The notes under the pieces: model-generated | What the model was told of the DNA's origin: nothing | Databases searched by the model: none | What the model saw: the letters and a program-made list of their open reading frames with translations, nothing else | Position numbers and translations under genes: made by a program | Shown here: piece by piece, positions 20,401-32,400 of the stretch | How the letters are laid out: every line of letters starts with the position of its first letter | How positions within the stretch are numbered: the first letter of the stretch is position 1 | NCBI GenBank assembly: GCA_964019135.1 | Contig: OZ025263.1 | Coordinates: 19,941,123 to 20,005,122, forward strand | Direction of reading: 5' to 3' | DNA: 64,000 nt | DNA from: Arenicola marina | Taxonomy: Eukaryota > Annelida > Polychaeta > Arenicolidae

Positions 20401-23400
20401 AAATATAAGCTGGTACCGCCGCTCAAACTCATACAGGTAAGAGCGGGTGTTAGGTATTGCGCGTAGGTCAAGGTCACGGCATTTCTATCTTGCCCGATAG
20501 GTGACGCACTACTCCCACGTAACTGGTTCCCCTGTGCGGAGATACAGGATACCCTTTTCACTACTCTACTCAGTGTTAACATGAACGAGCGAATCCAGAA
20601 TTTAGATCTTTTGTACGTGAATTTGCGAAAGGCTCTCGTGAAACTGAACATAGAATCAGAAAAGGAGTACAACCACTTGAGACCAAAGCAGTTGCAGGCC
20701 ATTTCGGAGGCCTCAAAGGGAGACCACTCACAACTCTCAAACCGTTTATCCTTTTTTTCGGAGTAGCTGTCAAATATGAAGTAATTATGATGGATTGAGC
20801 GAATATGTATCAGACAATTGAGAAGAGATATGTAATTTAATATATCATATGTATCAAATCTATAATTAAGAATTTTCAATATTTCATTACATAGATTAGG
20901 CATTGAATATTTGCAAGCCCAAGAATATTTTGCTGTATTATATAAATAAAATTAATACACTGTTTTCCTTTCCATACATTACATTTCATTTATATTTATA
21001 TTTAAATGATTTACCAAAAAATATTTTCCATATCAATAAGTACCGGTAGAACTTACACATCTTCAATTTTCACATCATCTTTGGTACTAAAGTGCTGCAT
21101 CAGCGATGAACTGGACCCTGGGCACAATCTCATGGAACACCAAATATTGTTACTGCATGATCAAGCAGGTATTCCTCAAGCCCTATGGATAGATGGATTG
21201 GTTTTTTAATTAGACTACTTAATTGTGTGCAAGCATAAACTGAACTGGTCCAAAATATTTCTTAGGAGAATAGGATTATACATTTTAGTGTAAGCATAGT
21301 TTGTTTTTACAATGTAGTGTAAGTATAGTTTGTCACGATGTAGCATAAGTGTTTATAGATTGATAAATTTAACACATACAGTTCAGTACATGAACTAAAT
21401 ATTAAAGATGGTACAAATAATGGCAAGGGCTGGGGTATCATTTTCTTGGGGAGGGGAGGGGAATTGTCAATAGAATACTGATATTATACAGTGCCTAATA
21501 TCATGTGCTGGTACTTGCAGGTTGTCTAAGTGGCATTTGCATTGCTAAAAATAAAAATAAAATAAAAATGTGTCAAGAGATTTATTTATTTTTTGGGGAG
21601 GCTCTGTCAACCAATCTGAGTGTATATCTGAGCATTTCTAAATGGCATTGCGCACCATTTTCATGCACCAGCATTACTGAAATGTGTGAGACAGGAAAGT
21701 GTTATAAACAAAATTGTGAAGGATCTTCATTTGCGTAAGATATTATGCACCTATATTAAATAATAAAAATTCAGCAGCATCTTAAAGTTGTTTCATGCCC
21801 ACCTAAACAATGTCCAGGATGTCTCTCTGGGGGAGGGGTAATTCTCAGCCCCTGTCATACGCTGCCATAAGGAAAATGTGTCAAAGAGGGGAGTGTTACT
21901 TATTTTCCTCAAACGTTCTATCCAATGAATAATTTTCTTGTGGGGCTGTGTCAACCTATATTAAATATTAAGAATTCTGCAGCATTTCTAAGTGGTATTC
22001 CCAACCATTTCATGCAAGGCCATTAATGAAATATGTCAGAGAGGGGAGTGACAATAATGTTCTTGTGGGGCTGTGTCAACCGATTACAGGGGCTGTTATA
22101 GAAACCTAGTGTATTGAACTTCAATTGTGCAAAATATTATGCATCTATAATAAATATTAAGAACTCTGCAGCATTCCTAAGTGGCATTCCCACCCATTTC
22201 ATGCACCGCCATTAATGAAATATGTCAGAGAGGGGAGAGCTAATAATTTTCTTGTGTGGCTGTGTCAACTGATTACAGGGAATGTTTTAGAAACCTAGTG
22301 TATTGAACTTCAATTGTGCAAAATATTATGCATCTATATTAGTTATTAAGAACTCTGCAGCATTTCTAAGTGGCATTCCCACCCATTTCATGCACCGCCA
22401 TTAATGAAATATGTCAGAGAGGGGAGTGCTAATAATTTTCTTGTGGGGCTGTGTCAAGTGATTACAGAGAATGTTTTAGAAACATAGTGTATTGAACTTC
22501 AATTGTGCAAAATATTATGCATCTATATTAAATATTAAGAACTCTGCAGCATTTCTAAGTGGCATTCCCACCCATTTCATGCACCGCCATTAATGAAATA
22601 TGTCAGAGAGGGGAGTGCTAATAATTTTATTGTGGGGCTGTGCCAACTGATTACAGGGAATGTTGTAGAAACCTAGTGTATTGAACTTCAATTGTGCAAA
22701 ATATTATGCATTTATATTAAATATTAAGAACTCTGCAGCATTTCTAAGTGGCATTCCCACCCATTTCATGCACCGCCATTAGTGAAATATGTCAGAGAGG
22801 GGAGTGCTTATAATTTTCTTGTGGGGCTGTGTCAACTGATTACAGGGAATGTTGTGGAAACCTAGTGTATTGAACTTCAATTGTGCAAAATATTATGCAT
22901 CTATATTAAATATTAAGAACTCTGCAGCATTTCTAAGTGGCATTCCCACCCATTTCATGCACTGCCATTAATGAAATATGTCAGAGAGGGGAGAGCTAAT
23001 ATTTTTTTTGTGGGGCTGTGTCAACTGATTACAGGGACTGTTGTAGAAACCTAGTGTATTTAACTTCAACTATGCAAAATATTATGCACCTATATTAAAT
23101 ATTGAGAACTCTGCAGCATTTTAAAGTTGTGGCATTCCCACCAACACAATGCTTCCCTGGACTGTCACGAACTGATATGACATGGATGCGCAAATGTAGT
23201 ACACAAGTGAGTTTATCCACTTAATCAATGCATATTTATGGCTAATAATCCATACGTATACGTTGGGGAATACGTTTGCCGCCTGACATGTTTGTCTACC
23301 TTCATAATTAGAGAACAGTCTTCACTGACATAACGCCGCGGCCTGGCACCGCTTTAACTGCACACACGAAGGTCAAGGCCGTTAATGGTGGTTAACACCG

Positions 23401-26400
23401 GGCCCTTGCTGAGCGAGCGAAGTTGGGACCGCGGAACCAGGCTACGCTAAATATTCCTTGCCACACTCCCGGCAGAGGGCGCTCGGGCTGTGTTCTACTA
23501 GTCAGACTGGTGCCCGACCTGCAACTGACTGTTTCCGCTTTCACTGACGGGTTCGCGTTCACATGCACAGTCGCCCCTGTCAACAGAACGCCACCTTCCG
23601 ACATCGTAACTATGAGCGTCTCCGTTTACCAAAATGGCTGGTCGTCTGCTAGCTTTGCTCACCTGCTCACTTAAACTGCTTGAAATCGCCATTTCGCAAA
23701 GAAAATTAACAGACCAGACACTGATAATGTGATTAAACAACGATCACAGATAAGTGTTACTTAATTCATTGTGCAAAACTGCGTGTAATCTACGCCATTC
23801 GCCAGTTTGTTGACCTGCTTTCGCACTCTGGCAGTCTGTCTCTCCGTCTGACAGGCAGACAGCTGAGCTGAGCTTTAGCTGTGTTAAACTGGCTGCACTG
23901 CTACCCGTCGCCGTCGGTGTGGTCAGTGGGACTAAATTTGACTGTCTCGGGTTGTCACTGTGTCAAACACACACCGTCACTGTGTCAGATACACACACAG
24001 TCACTGTGTCAGTGTCAGTGACAGTTGACCCTGGCAAATTTACTGTCACCTAATTTTAGGCTAGCCTAGCCGCATGACTAACAATTTTCAATTTCAGGCT
24101 GACCAGGCTTGGATCCAGGGATGTGGGGGGTGGGGTGGAGGGGGGGGGGGATCATCCACTTCCCTTGAAATGTTATGCCCTGGCAGCAATTTAACCGTAA
24201 AAAGGTGCACTCAAAAATTCATATGGCATTGCGTCGAGTGCGAGATGGGTTTATCTCAGCACAAGTCTCCAATATCCTGCCTGAGCCTTTATAGGCGAAG
24301 GCAGGATTTCGGAGATACGTGCTGAGTTAACCCATCTCGCACGAGAAGCAATGCCATATGTATTTTCTCGTTCGAATAGAACTTCAAACGTCGCCATTAA
24401 GTCAACACGGAGATCTAACGATGACAATGTTACTCACAACTGCACCTAAATATTTGGTCGAAATCATAACAGTGGCGCTCAATAGCACCTGTAATTAAGT
24501 GTTGCGCGCGACGTGTTTCCTTAGAGATATGACGTGGTCAAAGTGATTACGCCTCAGCGGCGGAGATAGGTCTAACGAACATATTGTTTTAGGCAAAATG
24601 GTATCTATTTGTTAAATGAACCTTTTGTTTTCGTAAATTGTGGTTGTATTTCTATAGTTGGAGTTCATATGATTCAGGTCTATAGCTATTAAGTTCGGGT
24701 GGTTTGTTGGAACTATTTATGTAAATATCAGTTACAAGATCTGTAACGTGAATGGCGGCAGCAAAACAACGCACGATTGGAAAACTAAGATGGATCTTAC
24801 ACAGTAAGTTTGAGCTTTTAAGCCGCCAAACTTCGCCACATAAACTAATTTGTCAAACTGTAACATAATATGATAAAATCTCTATTTCTGACACGTATAG
24901 ATCTACCGGGATGGGTTTTTCCTGGAACTGGTGTCAACATTGGCCACTGACAACAGAGTGCGAGAAGGTTTCTAAGGACTAATTTGCAAATGAAAAAGGA
25001 CAAAACAAATGTGGGGTACAGTGGTGGGCTGCAGGCAGACGTGCCCCACGACCCAAGGCCTCTTCGATCTCTCTGGACCAGCCACAACTCACAATCAGAT
25101 GAAAAATATTAACAATCATTTTGTTAGCAAAATCCAAGGCTGTTTCTTTCTAATTTCTTCACCGCTGATAAAGATAAATGAATAACATTGGGATAATTAT
25201 TATGCATAGTCTAAGAGTGACACAAAAATAATGCTATTGGCAATTGATATGCCAAAAACCATTTCCATAAACAATTGTCAATTATCAATTGACTGATTAC
25301 ACAAGCGGTAAAAGGCTGGTAATAATGCAAAGTACCGGTAGTTTGCTTACAATCTTGCAAAAAACAAGTTATCCATTTATACAACCTTTCGGTACAGGTT
25401 TTCTCCAATTTATATAAAGTCATAAAAGGCAAATTTTGTTCCCAATAAATTACTTTTGACTGAAAATCAGCCTTTTTTGCATGCAATTAGTATCAATCAG
25501 TACCTTCAGTTAGAGGGAGTTTATTTTAATATATATATTTACAATATTGCTTAAGCCTATTATAAGCCATGCATAGGTATTAAATAATTATATGTGTTAT
25601 ATATTAAGCATGTACATGTATATGTATCAAATCCAGTTATATACTTAATAACTGCATGTCATTTATCCACTTGTTGTCTGTTCATTTAGCCTAGTTCTAT
25701 AAGAGAAATTAAAAGTGTTTGCCAAAGTAGGACTGACAGAGTAAAATTGCTCAAGTGTTACTGTTAGCCTAAAGTTAATTATTTTATGCCTGTTTTGTTA
25801 TTTCTGTTCCCATGTGAAAATACCAATGAACATTGCATTTATATAAATATATATAATGGCAGTTAATAGATGCTGATCAGTTATAGTAAAATTATTTTCA
25901 CAGACAGTTAGCATGGTTAGAGTAGTTGATGAACATTGCATTTATATAAATATATATAATGGCAGTAATGGATGCTGATCACTTATAGTAAAATGATTTT
26001 CACAGACAGTTAGCATGATTAGAGTAGTTGTCACATCAAGCTCAGCCAATTACCATGGTTTTATTTTTTATTATACTCAATTCTAATTGGCTTCCAGCAT
26101 ATCATGTAAGTTGCAGAGGTGCTAATTACATTCAGGGTTTGAAATTCGTTTGGTCTGAGATTTGGTCAAACTACTGCTAACCACATATCTTAAAAGTGAT
26201 TTCGATTTATCCAGCAATGTGGAAATATGGCTATATTGTCAATTGCGTTATGAACTAGCACACTATCGGTAGCGTGAAATTACCAGCTTAATTTACCATA
26301 TAAACTTGTTTCTTCAAAACCTTAAATTGCATAATGGGATCATCCTTTTATAATTTCCATGTTTCATATATATATTAATTTGATCTGACTTTGTATCAAG

Positions 26401-29400
26401 ATTGACAATCATTGTCTATATAGTATATTCATATTGTTTAATTACCAATTGTTTGACACAAAAGCACAACAACACTGTTTAAATTTTGTCAAAGGGACTA
26501 GCTTAGCCAGATTCAAATTTGACACATATTTAGTAATCAGGGCCACATACCAACGTGGTTAAGTGGTGCTTTATGGAACATTCAGGTCTTGTCATACTGT
26601 ATCTATGTGACTCAATTTTCTTTGTTTGCAAAGTCATGCTCCCTACTCAGGGTTAACTTCTACCATGTAAAGGATATGTCATATCCTAGAAAGATGTGTG
26701 ATATCTATTCTAAAATGAAAATACGGACATTTAACTTTTCTCTTACTTTCAAGGTTTCATAGTCTAATTTAGTCTAATTTGGTTCAAGTTGAATATTATC
26801 TTGATGGTTCAATTATGGGGCATTATGATATAATGTAACCATTTAGCGAAAATACAGTTATGAATTCCATATTGTTAACATATGAAGTATATCACACAAT
26901 CTGCTATTGACCATTTGTAGTTTTTGCATGTCAGTTTTATTTTATTAATGATTATAGAGCATACTCAGTATTTTATCACTTAACTATCACTTCAATCTGT
27001 GTCTTTATTTGAAGTAAACATACAGGCCTACATTTTCATTTGCTTTGACATGCAGTTTATATATATATCCACCTCAATTACATATTTCTGTCTAAGTAGC
27101 CATCTTGTTGAGTTATGCAGTGTGAATGGATATATGAATGATTATTTTGATCTAGATGAGCAGCACTAGAAATCTGCAATACTTCTTTTAATAGTAGAAC
27201 TTTTTTCCGAAAATAGTTGCGCTCGCCCTATTAGGTTTTATTTATATGACATATTATATATGCTAAGCCATTAGCCTGAGAAATATGCTATGTATCCTTG
27301 AAGAACAATGAAAGATGGCACTAGAATAGTCCACAACTCTTTATACCAGTCATACGTTCTCCAAGATGGTGGATATTTGCAGAGTCGAATAAAAGCGCTC
27401 ACTCTCCCGAAGTAAAAGCGCTGAGGACAACAGCTAAGTACCTGGCTGACGGCTGACGCAGAATCACAATGAACTTGGCCTGAGGGACAAACTCTCGCAG
27501 CGTGTGAGCGAGAATGACGCGTGGCTCCGTGAGGTTGCGGTTTGCGGGGACGTTCTGCCACCCAGTGTGGAGCCAGAGGTAGGAGGCCGTCGGGTCGACT
27601 GGAGGACAGGGGCGGGCGCGGGGGGGGGGGGGGGGGGGGGGCGGGGGGTTAGTAGGGTAATAGTATGTTAACAAAAAAAAAAAAAAACGCAATCAAAGAA
27701 ACATCACACGCAACTTTTGCAGTGACGCTTAGCATTGTATTGTACGCGATTAGGATGTTACAGCAAATGACAAGAACTCAAATGAAATGAGCTAAAATAA
27801 GAAACAATTTTCTCTCAAGACAATCTTTGCCTTGTGACCGTAACGTACGACACATATATATGAATGGCTTAAGAGATAAAATAAAAAATAAATTCCAACG
27901 CTAAGACCTGCTTATATAACAGGTATCATACATTTTAAAATTTTCTCAATCTAATTTAGCCTTAGTGCACAAAAGTGGGCTAGAACATCAAGATTCATTT
28001 CAAACCGCCGAATCCGAGTTGTTTAATTACTGCGTGTCTCGTGTCCATCGTCACCCTGTCAGTCAGGCGTGGGTTCCCCCTGTGGCCTAGTGGGTAGCGC
28101 GTTAGGCTATTCCCCAGTGTGCTCTGCTAGGGCAGCCCAAGCGGCCGGGGCGTGGTTTGAGCCCAACCCGTGCAAATCTGCGTTTGTGCACGATAAAGAT
28201 AGCATGTCTTTTTGCGAACAGATTTTGAGGTTATTCTCGGAGACATGACTCCACTCTACGTTGAACCTGCCATTGTCGTGATATGGCAGTTAAAGCGTCC
28301 TACTGACTATAACCGACCTACCAGTTACGTGACGGTGGTAATCTCCCTCTGAGTGCTGCCTTATCCTCTCTGCCGCCACGTCAAACTGGTCTATATAGTC
28401 TGAGAATGAGGCTGAAACAAAGACAAGGTCAAGGTTATTTCATGTGATCTTTCATGCTGAAGAAAAACACTTATTCATTTTTATTATTTATCCATCAAGT
28501 CTTTGGTGAAGCTGAAGTGATGATTGAGATGATCCGTAGACAACCGACTAGCCTACTAGACCCATCGGTACATAGACACCTAACCGACTAGCCTACTAGA
28601 CCCATCGGTACATAGACACCTAACCGACTAGCCTACTAGACCCATCGGTACATAGACACCTAACCGACTAGCCTACTAGACCCATCGGTACATAGACACC
28701 TAACCGACTAGCCTACTAGACCCATCGGTACATAGACACCTAACCGACTAGCCTACTGGACCCATCGGTACATAGACACCTAACCAAGGGAAACCTGCTA
28801 ACCGGTGACTACCCACTGACATGAGATGACAAACATACGTATCCGATTACTCACTATGGCCCAGTGACCTCCAATAACCTTCTCGTCCATATAGACAGGA
28901 ACGAATGTTTCTTGTGCCGTTGTTTTAAATTATATAATTTGCAATGTACTATGGGATTGCACTTCACTTCACATGTTTGGGAAAAGATATGCATTCCAGC
29001 CTGCCTTTATGGATCTGAAGTGTGGCTTAGCCTCCGAGACAAGCACTTCGTGCAATTAGAAAAGTTACAAAAATATGCTGCCAAATTGATTCAGGGCTTC
29101 CACGTTAGAACCCATGATGAAATTGTACGCTCTACACTAGGTTGGTTGACGATTAAATCTCGCGTATTTAAGAATAAAATAATGTTTCTGCATAAGTTAT
29201 ACTCTATGCCAACATCGTGCATAGCTAAGCAATTGTTTTTGTCAAGGTTAACTGAATTTATACTATGTAAACAATTCCGCAAGGAGGGTTTTTTGCCCAG
29301 CGTATGGACAATTTTAAAATGTTTTAGTCTTACGGATTTACTCATGAATTACTTCTACGGTATGGAATACCCTACCAAACAAACGTGGCGTAACACTATC

Positions 29401-32400
29401 TTGAGCTCTATACGTCAAAACGAGAACATGGAGTATGTTGCAAGATTGTCGGAAAAAAATGGCACAGCATTATTTCTAAGCGTCCAACCTGCCATATATA
29501 TAAATAAATTGTATCGTATTTCACAGAACCATCCCTCTCACCGACAAAACATTCTCAATTTGGTTCGCATGCTGACAATACCAGATACAGACCTCCTTGC
29601 TTGCCCTTTTTGTTGTGAAACAGTGTGTAACATTCAGTGTCATTTTATAATTTACTGCCCAGTACTAGTGTGTACACGTTACAAAATGTGGGCGGACATA
29701 CTTAGAGTAATCTCCGTACCAGAATTTACTTCATTGTTGTCATACGCAGACACTAAACTTTGTGCGTTCTTATTGGGAGCACCATTTCAACTTGTGTGCG
29801 ATCTAGTGCAAGAAAGCATTATACTGTTTGTTTCGGAACATTTCGGTCCTTTACTAAGAAATATTAGACAAATGGCATATCATCAGTAACTTAAATTTAA
29901 ATTCCAATGCCTTGATATGTATATATGTGCTCGCTTGTTCGCTTCAGTTGAAGCTCTTGAGTCTTAATTTATTTAAGTGACCTGTTTGTGTACTCCTCAC
30001 TTTGATGGGAAATAAAGATCAAATCAAATCAACCGACTAGCCTACTAGACCCATCGGTACATAGACACCTAACCGACTAGCCTACTGGACCCATCGGTAC
30101 ATAGACACCTAACCAAGGGAAACCTGCTAACCGATGACTACCCACTGACATGAGACGACAAACATACGTATCCGATTACTCACTATGGCCCAGTGACCTC
30201 CAATAACCTTCTCGTCCATATAGACAGGAACGAATGTTTCTTGTGCCGTTGTTTTAAATTATATAATTTGCAATGCACTATGGGATTGCACTTCACTTCA
30301 CATGTTTCCGACAAGACATTAAAACCTCCTCGCGACTCTAGTTTCTCTGTGTATGTTCACTGCTGGCTGACCTTGCACAGCGCCTGGTTGATCTGTGTTG
30401 CTGCCGTTGTTCGTCAGCTGGTGGGTACGGCCTCCAGTTCGCCAACGGTCCCAGTAGAAGTTTTCTCCCGGGCCTTCTACGACCTCTAGGTGGCGCGTCA
30501 GTGCCTGGTGTGACAGTATACGGTAAATACAGAAAAGTGAGAGAATGGAATTATGGATGGAAGAGGCGGGCTTAAGGTGGGGGAGGGGGTTGGGGGGGTG
30601 GCAGGAGGGTGGTGGGTCAGTGTTGAATACTGCATCGAAATGTTAAGTTATGAGAAAAAATCGGTTACAGTTGTAATGGCCATCATTACAGATACTGGAG
30701 GATAAGTCCGATTTTAGAATTGAGTAGAAATAATGGGCAAGTAACTTGCTACTTCTTCATCAGTTATGCAGAGTTTCGCGTCATATTTTCACGCGTACAG
30801 ACTGAGAGTTCCAGGGATAACGTGAAATCATTAGTTGCGCGTTTTAAAGTAACATTTACATATTTGTGTCAGACTGAAGTCTACATCAAAATATAAGAAT
30901 GACTTAATTAGAAGATAATTACAGTCTAGTATAGGTTAAATACAGATATTTAGATACAGATCTGTGTCGTTTGTGTCACCTACGCTCGCTGTGATCGTTA
31001 AGCAGGAGAGTTACTCGACTAGAGGTGCAACTTGGAACACATTAATGGCACACTCATGCGCACTGATCGTTGTAAAACAATAGCCGGACTCACCATGAAG
31101 ACGTCTGTGGTTCCACTCCTACTGACACCCAGGGTGAAGACGTACTCACCATGAAGACGTCTGTGGTTTCACTCTTACTGACACCCAGGGTGAAGAGGGA
31201 CTCACCATAAAGACGTCTGTGGTTCCACTCTTACTGACACCCAGGGTGAAGACGGACTCACCATGAAGACGTCTGTGGTTCCACTCTTACTGACACCCAG
31301 GGTGAAGACGGACTCACCATGAAGACGTCTGTGGTTCCACTCTTACTGACACCCAGGGTGAAGACGTACTCACCATGAAGACGTCTGTGGTTCCACTCTT
31401 ACTAACACCTAGGGTGAAGACGGACTCACCATGAAGACGTCTGTGGTTCCACTCTTAATGACACCCAGGGTGAAGACGGACTCACCATAAAGACGTCTGT
31501 GGTTCCACTCTTACTGACACCCAGTGTGAAGACGGACTCACCATGAAGACGTCTGTGGTTCCACTCTTACCGACACTCAGGGTGAAGACGGACTCACCAT
31601 GAAGACGTCTGTGGTTCCACTCTTACTGACACCCAGGGTGAAGACGGACTCACCATAAAGACGTCTGTGGTTCCACTCTTACTAACACCCAGGGTGAAGA
31701 CGGACTCACCATGAAGACGTCTGTGGTTCCACTCTTACTGACACCCAGGGTAAAGACGGACTCACCCTAAAGACGTCTGTGGTTCCACTCTTACTGACAC
31801 CCAGGGTAAAGACGAGGGGCAGACAGCGCATGCGCCATGGGTCACGTGAATCTCGGGAACGTCTCGCGAAGTCTCGTAGCACTTGCTGCGTGCTTCTAGC
31901 CAGGCGCTGAGGTGCTTTGGAGATATTCCACGCCTGGTTTTCCCGATAGGGGTCGCCCTCGGGCAGCCTGCCCACCCAGCATGGGTTGCGGAAGTTGTCC
32001 AGCCGATGCAAAGGACCCTGAAATAATTGTATTACTAGATGGGCGGATACAGGACTTTTAAAAACGAGGGGGTAGGGGGTGTCAAGTTGGGTCTCTAGTA
32101 TCAACTTATAATGGTATTTTCTAATTAATAGCGACACGAAATTGCTCAGATGATTTGATTAATCGCTAAAATGAACTCATTGAATGACGTAGGGTAATCA
32201 ATTGAATACCATGTGACTACCTCAAATATTCCTAAGGCACAGACATATCTGTAATATGTCATAGGTGCTACCTAATCTGAGCGAGTGCGTTAAACTGATC
32301 AATAAATATATTATTGTCATATATATTATCATACGGTATATCCCTGCAAAGGCCAAAGCGGCAAACTGTTTTTGTCAGCTATAATTAATACCACAACATG

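Larger units (their letters stand above)
18480..27441 (-). other. Intron 4 of sulfotransferase B
   Basis: A 9-kb intron holding a dispersed repeat (18935-19335), a 281-bp piece of the segmental duplication (19690-19970) and about 7.3 kb of DNA absent from copy A. The latter carries a helicase-like fragment, a 189-bp tandem array, a GC-rich patch, a foldback and a 103-bp duplication. Confidence 0.7.
27233..32268. repeat. Segmental duplication, copy B, right part
   Basis: Matches A 6551-10733 in order, with exons 4, 3 and 2, the SINE, the 40-bp repeat and the 56-bp array. It differs by an inserted LINE with its 276-bp flanking copy, more 40-bp units, fewer 56-bp units and about 220 bp extra before the 56-bp array (about 30830-31060). 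Confidence 0.9.

Noticed and set aside
30193-30489. 98-codon plus-strand frame starting like the one at 28864
   Set aside because: It is the 276-bp direct repeat plus the antisense of sulfotransferase exon 3.
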